DNA of 8,233 nucleotides from contig SKWF01000135.1 of assembly GCA_007129085.1 (NCBI GenBank), positions 1 through 8,233 on the forward strand, written 5' to 3'. Both the position numbers and the translations under genes were made by a program. The notes under the pieces are model-generated. The model searched no databases. It was given only the letters and a program-made list of their open reading frames with translations, and was not told where the DNA came from. Position 1 is the stretch's first letter. Each line of letters begins with the position of its first letter. Source of the DNA: Balneolaceae bacterium. Its GTDB lineage: Bacteria > Bacteroidota > Rhodothermia > Balneolales > Balneolaceae. This document shows positions 1 through 7,407 of the stretch, one piece after another.

Positions 1-819
1 CAGAATCAACCCGTATATGCCACGTTTATAGAGAGCAAACCGGGGCAGGCATTTTTGCAGGATTTTGGATACAACGAGGATCGAATGGACCCCACAGGTA
101 ATGCAGAACCACAACAGCTGTTCAATCATTACGAGCTAACTCATGGACTGCAACTACTCTCTGAAAATCAAGATGTTATATCAGAGCAGCGTCAACCTAC
201 TGAATTATTGATCGATTTTGAGGAAGATGAACCGAGCCGATCTGTATTTGTCATTCCGCATATTTCGGAAAGCACAATCCAGATTTTATCTGCTGAACTT
301 CACAACCGCCATCCCGAATCATCCCGGCGAATTGAGTCATCTTTTACCTCATCACTGCGTGGATTGGGGAAAATTGAGATCAATCAACCTGAACCGCTAA
401 ATACCGATCCCGATAAGCTGGAGGTTTCCGACCTAATTCTTGGGTTTGAACTTCAGGATGACCCCAACCCAAATGCTTTTCTGCCATTTGTAGTAGCAAA
501 CAATAAAAAAATTCCGGCTGATGAAGAGCTCGTTGTACGCTTTGAAGTTTACAACCTGATACAGGATGAGGAAGGGTTTGCTCACTTCGAACTGGATTAT
601 GAAATATCTCCTGAAACCGGAGGGTTTCTATCTCGTAGCCAAGAAGAGGAGGCTTCGTTAACTCTTATTTTTGAACCGATGGACAGTAGATTTACGGAAA
701 ATATTCAAATTTTAACCGCTGATCTTGACACCGGTGTATACCAGCTTGAAATGACATTCTCCGACCTTCATTCAGATCAACAAGTTGAACGAAAAGTAGA
801 ATTCGAAATCATCGAATAA
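1..819 (+). CDS. Unrecognised beta-rich protein, C-terminal part (5' end outside window)
   Basis: The reading frame is open from base 1 to the TAA at 817-819, giving 272 visible residues. The gene therefore starts upstream of the window, and the TTG at 55 is only an internal Leu codon. The first half of the visible part is acidic and polar. The last ~130 residues, from about LEVSDLILGFEL, alternate hydrophobic and charged residues as in beta-strands, with FEVYNL and FELDYEI segments and a closing VERKVEFEII strand. This suggests a terminal beta-sandwich domain like those ending large envelope or secreted proteins of Bacteroidota-type bacteria. A link to GWxTD-domain or similar multidomain proteins is possible, but the GWxTD motif is not in the visible part, so I assign no function. 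No membrane segment or cysteine cluster is visible. The next gene starts 5 bp after the stop, so the two are probably co-transcribed. Confidence 0.8.
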   Translation, partial: QNQPVYATFIESKPGQAFLQDFGYNEDRMDPTGNAEPQQLFNHYELTHGLQLLSENQDVISEQRQPTELLIDFEEDEPSRSVFVIPHISESTIQILSAELHNRHPESSRRIESSFTSSLRGLGKIEINQPEPLNTDPDKLEVSDLILGFELQDDPNPNAFLPFVVANNKKIPADEELVVRFEVYNLIQDEEGFAHFELDYEISPETGGFLSRSQEEEASLTLIFEPMDSRFTENIQILTADLDTGVYQLEMTFSDLHSDQQVERKVEFEIIE

Positions 820-824
820 ACACT

Positions 825-1913
825 ATGAGCATCAAACACTCATTTTTACTTTTTTGGGCTTTCGGATTGATAATACCCTTAACCCAATCACTTTCTGCTC
901 AAACCTCAGTTATTGAGGGGATTGTTGTGGAAGAATCAACCGGCGATCCTATTGTGGGAGCAAATATTTTTATTGCGGAAACAGCCATCGGTACCACTAC
1001 CGATCAACTTGGAGCATTTTCATTCGAAACAGATCGTACGGATGAGGAAGAGTTAACAATCAGCTTCGTGGGTTATCAAACAAAAACAGTACCACTCGAT
1101 TTAACTCAAGAGCAGTCAGAATTCCATTTCCATATCGAATTAGAACCGGATCAATATAAACTCGATGACATTGTTGTAGCAACGGATAATACACTCTGGC
1201 TTGAAAGTTATGATGACTTCAAGCGAGAGTTTATCGGCAGTGGTTATTTTGCCGATTTAACAACCATTGAAAATCGATGGGTGATCGATTTCACCAGGGA
1301 AAGTGGTGGGGCGCTATACGCCATGGCATCAGAGCCAATTATCGTAGAAAACCGGGCACTCGGCTACCGCCTTCAGATCGACATGGAAGATTTTATATGG
1401 AAGCTTAATAGTGGCGAAGGCCATTTCTATTTTGATATCGATTTCCGCGAACTCGAGCCTCGCAACCAGGCAGAATATGAACAATGGCAAAATAACAGGC
1501 AGCAAGCATATACCGGCTCTCTTCAGCACTTTTTCAGAAGTCTTTATCGTGATGAACTCTCAAGAAATGATTTTGAAATAGTTCAACAGGGAAGTACACA
1601 AAGTGCAGATATTTATCCTCAAGATCGAAACACCAATGTGATTCAATTGCTAACCCGCCACCGAATTCCGATGTCAAAATTTAACCGTGAGGTAAAGGCT
1701 TTTTATATGCGTGGCCCCGTTGATGTACTGTACGGACAGCGATCATTTCGGCAAGACACTAGGAAGCGAGCCGGGCTCAGGCCTGAAATTAACAACCTCC
1801 TCTTCTTAGTCCGCGACGACGGTACTCTTGTAAATCGCCAGGCCATCAGCGTTGAAGGATATTGGGCCAACGAGCGAATTTCTACTATGCTTCCCTCTAA
1901 CTACCGGCCTTGA
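825..1913 (+). CDS. Secreted protein with N-terminal CarboxypepD_reg-like domain
   Basis: This 362-residue protein has an N-terminal signal peptide: a positive start, a hydrophobic core at about residues 6-22, and a likely cleavage after SLSA before QTS. Residues ~29-110 match the carboxypeptidase-D regulatory-like beta-sandwich. The key features are the EGIVVEESTGDPIVGANIFI strand, GTTTDQLGAFSF, and an ISFVGYQT strand near residue 80. In SusC-like transporters this domain precedes a TonB plug and barrel, but here the protein ends after ~250 further residues, too short for a barrel. It is therefore a stand-alone family member, common in Bacteroidota-like genomes and usually left functionally unassigned. 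The later part (about residues 120-330) is rich in aromatic and charged residues with no catalytic motif that I recognise. It follows the upstream gene by 5 bp. No clear terminator follows. Confidence 0.85.
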   Translation: MSIKHSFLLFWAFGLIIPLTQSLSAQTSVIEGIVVEESTGDPIVGANIFIAETAIGTTTDQLGAFSFETDRTDEEELTISFVGYQTKTVPLDLTQEQSEFHFHIELEPDQYKLDDIVVATDNTLWLESYDDFKREFIGSGYFADLTTIENRWVIDFTRESGGALYAMASEPIIVENRALGYRLQIDMEDFIWKLNSGEGHFYFDIDFRELEPRNQAEYEQWQNNRQQAYTGSLQHFFRSLYRDELSRNDFEIVQQGSTQSADIYPQDRNTNVIQLLTRHRIPMSKFNREVKAFYMRGPVDVLYGQRSFRQDTRKRAGLRPEINNLLFLVRDDGTLVNRQAISVEGYWANERISTMLPSNYRP

Positions 1914-1933
1914 TCCATTCAAACTTTACAATG

Positions 1934-1961
1934 TTGTGAACTTTCAGGAAGTAATATTTTG
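1934..1961 (+). promoter_or_regulatory. Possible Bacteroidota-type promoter for the peroxiredoxin-like gene
   Basis: A TTG at 1934-1936 is followed 18 bp later by TATTTTG at 1955-1961. This resembles the TTG/TAnnTTTG promoter known for the primary sigma factor of Bacteroidota, one base short of the consensus. It would start transcription about 45 bases before the ATG at 2010 and place the TATCG repeats in the 5' leader. The match is modest and could be chance in AT-rich DNA. Confidence 0.3.
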
Positions 1962-1966
1962 TATTC

Positions 1967-1999
1967 TATCGCAACGATAATTGGTAACACTCTGCGATA
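1967..1999 (+). promoter_or_regulatory. TATCG/CGATA inverted-repeat cluster (possible operator or leader hairpin)
   Basis: TATCG-CAA-CGATA (1967-1979) is a 5+3+5 dyad. TATCGCA (1967-1973) is also exactly complementary to TGCGATA (1993-1999), giving an alternative 7-bp stem with a 19-base loop. The first half-site can thus pair with either of two partners. The cluster ends 10 bases before the start codon at 2010. No T-run follows, which argues against a terminator. It could be an operator for a dimeric regulator or a structured 5' leader. Confidence 0.4.
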
Positions 2000-2009
2000 A
2001 CAAAAGTCC

Positions 2010-2633
2010 ATGAAAAAACTCCTGTTTCTTTTAATCATTTTTGCAACATTTATGAGCTGCACATCCCCTGAAGATTCTATTCCACAAGATGCTCAATCGG
2101 TAAAACCGTTGCTTATTGGAGATTCAATTCCTGATGTATCCCTGCAATCAGCCGAAGGTGAATCTATAAATCTTACTGATTTTAACAGGGAAAATACGCT
2201 ATTTATTTTCTATAGAGGTGGATGGTGTCCATTCTGCTCAGCAGAACTCTCTGAAATTGCACAAATAGAAGATGAATTATATGAACGGGGAGTTACGGTA
2301 ATAGGTATCAGCCCGGATCAACCCTCTTACCTACAGCAATCAATGGATGATATTGAGTTTGATTACAAACTCCTTTCCGACAGTAACATGGCCGCGTCGA
2401 AGGCGTTTGGTATTGCGTTTCAAGTAGATTCAGAAACCGTTCAAAGCCTAAAAGAAAACGGTATGGATATCGAAGAGCGATCCGGACAAAATCACCATCT
2501 GCTACCCGTCCCGGCAATCTTTCTTACCAATGATGAGGGCGTTATAGAGTTCCAATATGTGAACCCGGAGTACCGCACCCGAATTGATAAAGATGTATTG
2601 TTAGCCGCCGTGGATGCGATGATAAAATCGTGA
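2010..2633 (+). CDS. AhpC/TSA-type peroxiredoxin-like lipoprotein
   Basis: This 207-residue thioredoxin-fold protein probably reduces peroxides or disulfides at the cell envelope. The N-terminus MKKLLFLLIIFATFMSC is a lipoprotein signal with the lipidated cysteine expected at C17, followed by an acidic, flexible linker to about residue 33. The redox domain starts near IGDSIPDVSL and carries YRGGWCPFC at residues 68-76, giving a CxxC pair at C73 and C76. It continues with VTVIGISPD, LLSDSNMAASKAFGIAF and the cis-Pro-type loop LPVPAIFL, then ends in a C-terminal helix. The RGGWCPFC form belongs to the peroxiredoxin-like (PRX_like2 / AhpC-TSA) group rather than to classical PxxxTxxC peroxiredoxins, so a thiol-disulfide role is an alternative. 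The ATG is chosen because the lipoprotein signal follows directly. rlmN starts 46 bp downstream. Confidence 0.85.
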   Translation: MKKLLFLLIIFATFMSCTSPEDSIPQDAQSVKPLLIGDSIPDVSLQSAEGESINLTDFNRENTLFIFYRGGWCPFCSAELSEIAQIEDELYERGVTVIGISPDQPSYLQQSMDDIEFDYKLLSDSNMAASKAFGIAFQVDSETVQSLKENGMDIEERSGQNHHLLPVPAIFLTNDEGVIEFQYVNPEYRTRIDKDVLLAAVDAMIKS

Positions 2634-2667
2634 CATTATAAGGCTGTAGATTCCATCCAACTCTTTG

Positions 2668-2679
2668 TATCTTTCAAAG
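2668..2679 (+). promoter_or_regulatory. TAnnTTTG-like promoter box directly before rlmN
   Basis: TTTG followed by TATCTTTC (2668-2675) matches the Bacteroidota -7 element TAnnTTTG at all but the last base. The same 11-base string TTTGTATCTTT occurs on the minus strand before lepA (7408-7418). The box ends only 4 bases before the rlmN ATG at 2680, so a start site at the usual distance would give an mRNA with almost no leader. I see no good TTG -33 element about 20 bases upstream, so confidence is low. Confidence 0.35.
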
Positions 2680-3792
2680 ATGGAAAAAGAAGTAAGTACA
2701 GACAACCGAACCGACCTAAAATCTCTTAATACAGACGAACTTAAGCAGTTCTGTGATGACCTTGAACTGGCTGATTACCGTGCCGACCAGGTCTATCAGT
2801 GGCTCTATCAAAAAGGGGCGTCGTCGTTTGATGAGATGACCAACCTCTCCAAGGATCTCCGTGCCAAACTGAAAGAGATCGCCGAAGTTCCCCGTATTAC
2901 AATTCACAGCCAGCAGGAGTCGAAAGATGGAACCATTAAATTTCTATTTCAGCTCGATGGGCCCGAGGGGTATAAAGTTGAGGCCGTGATGATTCCTGAT
3001 TTTTACCCGGATGGCGCCGCAAATCGACTGACCGTCTGTGTATCATCTCAAGTGGGGTGTATGTTCGGCTGTTCATTCTGTGCAACCGGGAAAATGGGAT
3101 ATTTCAGAAATCTGTCTCATGGCGAAATTGTAGATCAGGTGCAGATTATCAATGAAATTGTGGAAGAGAAGTTTGGTAAAAAGATCACCAATATTGTCTA
3201 TATGGGGATGGGCGAACCGCTTCACAATTTTAAAGCGGTTGTAGAATCTGCCCGGATCATTTGCAATCCGCTCGGGCTTGATCTCTCACCAAAACGAATT
3301 ACCGTATCAACGGTTGGGCTTACCAAGCAGATTAAACAGCTTGCTGATCTGGAAACAGGTGTTAACCTGGCGATCTCTCTGCACGCTGCTGACGACGAAA
3401 AGCGTGATGAAATTATGCCCATCAACAGTAGCCTGAACCTAACTCAGCTCGAAGAGGCCGTAAAATACTACCATCAAAAAACAGAGAAACCACTTACCTA
3501 CGAATATCTTCTTTTTGATGAGTTTAACGACTCCGCTGCCGATGCCAAGAAGCTGGCAGACATTGCACAGTGGGTGCCATCAAAAATTAACATCATTATG
3601 TATAATAATGTGGCGGGTGTAGCACTTAAGCGTGCCCGAGAAGAGCGACTGGATCGATTTATGCAGATTCTTACTAGTCGCGGAATCACGGCTACCGTAC
3701 GGCGCAGTCGCGGGGATGATATCGATGCAGGCTGTGGCCAACTTGCCATCCGTGAAGGCCAGGAGAAAGGGAAGAGCATGGCCAAGGCTTAG
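2680..3792 (+). CDS. rlmN: Dual-specificity RNA methyltransferase RlmN (23S rRNA A2503 / tRNA A37 C2-methyltransferase)
   Basis: This 370-residue radical-SAM enzyme makes 2-methyladenosine in 23S rRNA (E. coli A2503) and in some tRNAs, acting in the cytoplasm. The radical-SAM cluster motif CxxxCxxC is CMFGCSFC, with C127, C131 and C134 as the 4Fe-4S ligands. Two cysteines needed by the RlmN mechanism are present at the expected spacing: C120 in VCVSSQVGC, and C352 in DIDAGCGQL near the C-terminus, corresponding to E. coli C118 and C355. GMGEPLHN (176-183) is the SAM-binding GGE-type motif. The N-terminal helical accessory domain (about residues 10-75, with YRADQVYQWLYQKG) is intact, and length is normal. 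I chose ATG 2680 over the in-frame TTG at 2665, which would add five residues overlapping the promoter-like box. It lies 46 bp after the peroxiredoxin-like gene and is convergent with lepB. Confidence 0.97.
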   Translation: MEKEVSTDNRTDLKSLNTDELKQFCDDLELADYRADQVYQWLYQKGASSFDEMTNLSKDLRAKLKEIAEVPRITIHSQQESKDGTIKFLFQLDGPEGYKVEAVMIPDFYPDGAANRLTVCVSSQVGCMFGCSFCATGKMGYFRNLSHGEIVDQVQIINEIVEEKFGKKITNIVYMGMGEPLHNFKAVVESARIICNPLGLDLSPKRITVSTVGLTKQIKQLADLETGVNLAISLHAADDEKRDEIMPINSSLNLTQLEEAVKYYHQKTEKPLTYEYLLFDEFNDSAADAKKLADIAQWVPSKINIIMYNNVAGVALKRAREERLDRFMQILTSRGITATVRRSRGDDIDAGCGQLAIREGQEKGKSMAKA

Positions 3793-3809
3793 GTTTACAG
3801 ATGTACTTC

Positions 3810-3861
3810 AAGCTTACCCCACTGTAATTGCAATTCATGAATTGCAATTACAGTAAAGCTT
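3810..3861. terminator. Perfect 34-bp palindrome between convergent rlmN and lepB (probable bidirectional terminator)
   Basis: Bases 3821-3854 read identically on both strands, a 17-bp perfect arm centred on CATG (3836-3839). Each arm contains the 10-base palindrome AATTGCAATT (3826-3835 and 3840-3849). An outer AAGCTT pair (3810-3815 and 3856-3861) can extend the stem across a small internal loop, and AAGCTTAC is also a direct repeat (3810-3817, 3856-3863). The position between two converging genes suits a bidirectional terminator. No U-run follows on either strand, and the stem is AT-rich, so termination is inferred; the palindrome itself is certain. Confidence 0.6.
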
Positions 3862-3877
3862 ACAGAGAGCAAAAGCC

Positions 3878-4969
3878 TTAATTAATCAGGCTAAAGATAC
3901 GCTCAAACCTTGGGAGCCAGCGTTCTCCATCCCATGAAAAGTAGACCATACTCGCTTTACCAATTATGTGGTCATCGGGTACAAAGCCCCAATAACGGCT
4001 GTCTTCACTATCATCACGGTTATCCCCCATCATAAAATAGTAATCGCGCTGTATGGTATACCGGTTGGTCTCTTCACCATTTATCACAAAGCGATCGCCA
4101 TCTTTTTCAACGTCATTACGTTCGTAACGCTGTAAAATATCTTGATACAGGTGCCAATTATCTTCAGAGAGTTCTACTTCCTTGCCCTTATATGGAACTG
4201 TAAACTCTCCCAAGCGGTCATGGTTTGTATATCCCTCTGAAAAGTTGAAGTTTCGGCGGCTAAACGTATCAAAATCATCCGGCAGCACAAAAAGTTCAAC
4301 GGAGTTTATTTCCCCCCACTCTCTCATCTCATCTGCCATGGAGGGTGTCATATTAATGATGTGTGTACCGTTACCGGCTTGTACAATGGATGCTCCGGTA
4401 TCTCTCACTTTAGACGGGCTGAGCCGAATTCTTTCGCGTACTTCTACCCGATAATTCTGCATCATCGTTTCGTACTCTTCCGATGGTTCTCCATTTACGT
4501 AGAGTATTTTTTCGTCGATCTCAAGAACATCACCGGGCATTCCCACAGCACGCTTAATATAGTTCGTCTTCATGGAAACCGGTCCGCGATCTATCGGGTA
4601 ATTGAACACAACGATATCTTCTCGTTCAATTTCGGTATAACCCGGCAGACGAACCCACGGCACATCAACTCCGGGCATATAGATATCTGTAAAAGGAACG
4701 GAAAGCGTCATTGGACTACGCGGACCGTATGCCAGCTTCGATACAATCAGAAAATCACCGGTCAGAAGCGTCTTCTCCATCGATGGCGTCGGAATACGGT
4801 AGGCTCCAAAAAAGAACGTACGTAATATAATGGCTGCAATCGCCGCCCACACTAAAGCATCTAACCATTCCCGTGCCCAGTGTTTCGCTTCTATCTCTTC
4901 ATTTTTTGCTTTGTCAGGATCGTTATCCCAAAAACGAAACTTGTCTAAATACCCTTTTTCTTTGCTCAA
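3878..4969 (-). CDS. lepB: Signal peptidase I (leader peptidase)
   Basis: This 363-residue membrane serine protease cleaves signal peptides from exported proteins, acting at the outer face of the inner membrane. A single N-terminal membrane segment spans about residues 36-55. Conserved boxes follow in order: PTPSMEKTLLTGDFLIVSK, with nucleophile S63; the box at 137-146 (YIKRAVGMPGD region) with the general-base lysine K139; and GDNRDDSEDSRYWG at 315-328. The span from K139 to the last box is ~176 residues, about 50 more than in E. coli. It includes an acidic, aromatic-rich insert (about 165-305) without recognised motifs. The start is a TTG: an in-frame TAA lies 9 bases upstream, and the next Met (M64) would remove the membrane segment and active serine. 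It is the last gene of the lepA operon, 13 bp after the unknown secreted-protein gene. Confidence 0.96.
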   Translation of the reverse strand: MSKEKGYLDKFRFWDNDPDKAKNEEIEAKHWAREWLDALVWAAIAAIILRTFFFGAYRIPTPSMEKTLLTGDFLIVSKLAYGPRSPMTLSVPFTDIYMPGVDVPWVRLPGYTEIEREDIVVFNYPIDRGPVSMKTNYIKRAVGMPGDVLEIDEKILYVNGEPSEEYETMMQNYRVEVRERIRLSPSKVRDTGASIVQAGNGTHIINMTPSMADEMREWGEINSVELFVLPDDFDTFSRRNFNFSEGYTNHDRLGEFTVPYKGKEVELSEDNWHLYQDILQRYERNDVEKDGDRFVINGEETNRYTIQRDYYFMMGDNRDDSEDSRYWGFVPDDHIIGKASMVYFSWDGERWLPRFERIFSLIN

Positions 4970-4982
4970 CGTAAAATTTTAA

Positions 4983-5561
4983 TTAGTTAAATGAGGCTGG
5001 TCGGTCAATCTGTTCCCGGTTGAATTCACCATCTTTATACTCTACCAAATACCACTGTTCTCGCTCAGGAGAGTAGAAATAATCAGTAAATGATTCCATA
5101 TCACTCCCCTCGGTCATCAATTTACGAGTAAATGTCCGTTTTACCTGAGGCATTAAATCGATGTATTGGCTGGCACCCACATACACGAGACCATCTTCAA
5201 ACGGCCCGTCCAGGTCCAGCACCATCATGGGTATTTCACCATCAATAATAAACCAGTATTCAAACTGTACCGCCTTACCCGGCCGGTAGTCCCGTTGATT
5301 AATCAAATCTCCAATTCTCTGTGTGGGATCACCATACACAGCCTGCAGACGTGAGCGTAGTTCTATGGTGGGAATTCGATCTATCGTGGTAGGATTATAT
5401 AGTCCCTGGCCTGTCCAGTTAATATCATTAAATCGATCCTGAAACTCAGCCCGTTCAGAGTGAGATACTTTTTGAATATCGGGATCTTCAAACTGGGCAT
5501 ATGCTCCCGCCGAAGAAACCAGGATAATTACAAGTGTGAGTATTGAATGTTTAATTTTCAT
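4983..5561 (-). CDS. Unknown secreted protein between lepA and lepB
   Basis: I do not recognise a family for this 192-residue protein. It has a clean Sec signal peptide, with a basic MKIKH start, a hydrophobic core at 7-19, and a type I cleavage site AYA|Q after residue 22. The mature part (~170 residues) has no cysteine and no further membrane segment. An N-terminal polar region is followed by RLQAVYGDPTQRI (about 71-83) and then likely beta-strands at VQFEYWFIID, MMVLDLDG, GLVYVGAS and WYLVEYKDGEF. This suggests a small alpha/beta or beta-sheet envelope protein. It starts 5 bp after lepA and ends 13 bp before lepB, so it is co-transcribed with both and is a plausible client of the adjacent signal peptidase. 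It could be periplasmic or surface-exposed; nothing in the sequence decides this. Confidence 0.85.
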   Translation of the reverse strand: MKIKHSILTLVIILVSSAGAYAQFEDPDIQKVSHSERAEFQDRFNDINWTGQGLYNPTTIDRIPTIELRSRLQAVYGDPTQRIGDLINQRDYRPGKAVQFEYWFIIDGEIPMMVLDLDGPFEDGLVYVGASQYIDLMPQVKRTFTRKLMTEGSDMESFTDYFYSPEREQWYLVEYKDGEFNREQIDRPASFN

Positions 5562-5566
5562 AATTC

Positions 5567-7375
5567 TTAATCGTTATCATCCATCGATAGAACAGCGAGG
5601 AACGCTTCCTGCGGTATTTCTACAGTTCCAACCTGCTTCATCCGCTTTTTACCTTCCTTCTGCTTCTCGATCAATTTTCGTTTTCGGGATACGTCACCAC
5701 CATAACATTTAGCTGTAACATCTTTACGCAGAGCTCTGATAGTATCACGAGCAATTACCCGCGATCCAATAGCGGCCTGTATCGCTACTTCATACTGTTG
5801 TTGAGGAATAAGTTCCTTCAGTTTAGCACAGACTTTTCGGCCATGTTCATACGCATTATCGCGGTGAGTAATACTTGATAACGCATCGACCGGATCACCG
5901 TTCAACAGAATATCTAAACGAACCAGATCCCCCTTTCGGTATTCGATAAATTCATAATCGAGCGATGCATATCCTCGAGTGCCACTCTTTAGCTTATCAT
6001 AAAAATCAAAAACCACTTCAGCCATCGGCAATTCGTACGTAATATCTACGCGGTTCCCCTGCATAAATATCTGATTTAAATAAATTCCCCGCCGATTCTG
6101 GCATAGCTTCATCACCGGACCGATATAATCAGCCGGTGTAATAATACTCGCTTTAATGTAGGGCTCCCAAACCGTCTCCACCATTCCGGCATCGGGCATC
6201 TCACTCGGGTTTTCAACCTGAACCCGTTTCTTCTCCCCTTTAAAGTCAGTTTCAACTTCGTACTGTACGTTTGGTACCGTGGTAATAATATCGATATTAA
6301 ATTCCCGATCGAGGCGCTCCTGCACAATTTCCATGTGTAACAGACCAAGAAATCCGGCACGAAATCCAAAACCAAGTGCCTTTGAGGTTTCGGGTTGATA
6401 GGAGAGCGACGCATCATTCAGCTGTAATTTCTCAAGGGCCGATCGCAGATCCTCAAAATCCTCCGATTCCGTCGGAAAAATCCCGCTAAACACCATCGGT
6501 TTCGATTCCTTATAGCCGGGAATAGGTTCATCTGCGCCATCTTTTTGATGGGTAATTGTATCCCCCACCCTAGCATCCTGCAGTGACTTTACACTACCAA
6601 TTACATATCCAACATCACCGGCCTTCAGTACTTCGCATGGTTTCTTTTTTAACTCCAGGTAGCCAATCTCCTCAGCATCATACTCCTTATCAGAGGCCAT
6701 AAAAAGAATATTATCGCCCTTTTTAAGCGTCCCCTGCATCACCCGAACGTACGCAATAGAGCCGCGATAGGTGTTAAAAATAGAATCAAAAATAAGCGCC
6801 TTCAGCGGTTTATCCACCTCTTGCTTAGGTGCCGGCACTTTTTCTACAATCTCTTCAAGCAGCTCCTCAACACCATCTCCGGTTTTCCCGGAAACGTGCA
6901 AAATATCAGAGTGCTCACAACCAATCATATCTACAATTTGTTGCCCCACACCCTCAACATCCGCACCCGGAAGGTCAATTTTATTCAGAACAGGAATAAT
7001 TTCCAGATCCTGCTCAATCGCCTGGTAAAGGTTGGAAATTGTTTGAGCTTCAATTCCCTGTGCAGCATCTACAATAAGAAGTGCTCCTTCACAAGCCTTA
7101 AGTGCGCGTGAAACTTCATATGCGAAATCAACGTGGCCTGGGGTATCAATCAAGTTAAAAATCACTTCTTCACCCGAGGGACGTTTGTACTTCATCCGGA
7201 TGGCGTGGCTCTTAATCGTTATCCCACGCTCCCGTTCCAGATCCATGTCATCCAGGACTTGCTCCTGCATCTCACGTTCCGTAATTGTACCTGTACGCTC
7301 CAGAAGACGATCTGCGAGCGTAGATTTCCCATGATCAATATGAGCAATAATGCAAAAATTCCGAATTTGGGTCAT
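5567..7375 (-). CDS. lepA: Elongation factor 4 (LepA, ribosome-associated GTPase)
   Basis: This 602-residue translational GTPase binds the ribosome and acts on elongation or initiation under stress; its exact role is still debated. The GTPase motifs are complete: AHIDHGKS at 11-18 (P-loop), RERGITIK at 48-55 (switch I), DTPGH at 77-81 with the catalytic His81, NKID at 131-134, and SGKTG at 162-166. EF-G-like domains II, III and V follow. The LepA-specific C-terminal domain is recognisable from GGDVSRKRKLIEKQKEGKKRMKQ near the end. Length matches the usual ~600 residues, and the ATG gives the standard short N-terminus. It is the first gene of a minus-strand operon with an unknown secreted-protein gene 5 bp downstream and then lepB, the arrangement that gave LepA its name. 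Confidence 0.98.
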   Translation of the reverse strand: MTQIRNFCIIAHIDHGKSTLADRLLERTGTITEREMQEQVLDDMDLERERGITIKSHAIRMKYKRPSGEEVIFNLIDTPGHVDFAYEVSRALKACEGALLIVDAAQGIEAQTISNLYQAIEQDLEIIPVLNKIDLPGADVEGVGQQIVDMIGCEHSDILHVSGKTGDGVEELLEEIVEKVPAPKQEVDKPLKALIFDSIFNTYRGSIAYVRVMQGTLKKGDNILFMASDKEYDAEEIGYLELKKKPCEVLKAGDVGYVIGSVKSLQDARVGDTITHQKDGADEPIPGYKESKPMVFSGIFPTESEDFEDLRSALEKLQLNDASLSYQPETSKALGFGFRAGFLGLLHMEIVQERLDREFNIDIITTVPNVQYEVETDFKGEKKRVQVENPSEMPDAGMVETVWEPYIKASIITPADYIGPVMKLCQNRRGIYLNQIFMQGNRVDITYELPMAEVVFDFYDKLKSGTRGYASLDYEFIEYRKGDLVRLDILLNGDPVDALSSITHRDNAYEHGRKVCAKLKELIPQQQYEVAIQAAIGSRVIARDTIRALRKDVTAKCYGGDVSRKRKLIEKQKEGKKRMKQVGTVEIPQEAFLAVLSMDDND

Positions 7376-7407
7376 TATCTACAGAGATGCTAAAATTTTC
7401 AAAGCAA

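Noticed and set aside
55..819. TTG at 55 as the start of the first gene
   Set aside because: The frame is open to base 1 with the same amino-acid style, so the true start lies outside the window.
2665..2679. TTG at 2665 as the rlmN start
   Set aside because: It adds five residues that overlap a promoter-like box; ATG 2680 starts a normal-length protein.
3498..3785. 95-codon minus-strand frame opposite rlmN
   Set aside because: It is a low-complexity, Ser/Arg-rich shadow of the rlmN coding strand.
4361..4825. 154-codon plus-strand frame opposite lepB
   Set aside because: It lies wholly antisense to a well-supported gene, and its product has no recognisable domain or upstream signal.
6112..6417. 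101-codon minus-strand frame within lepA
   Set aside because: It is another frame of lepA on the same strand, with an Arg/Pro-rich product and no independent evidence.
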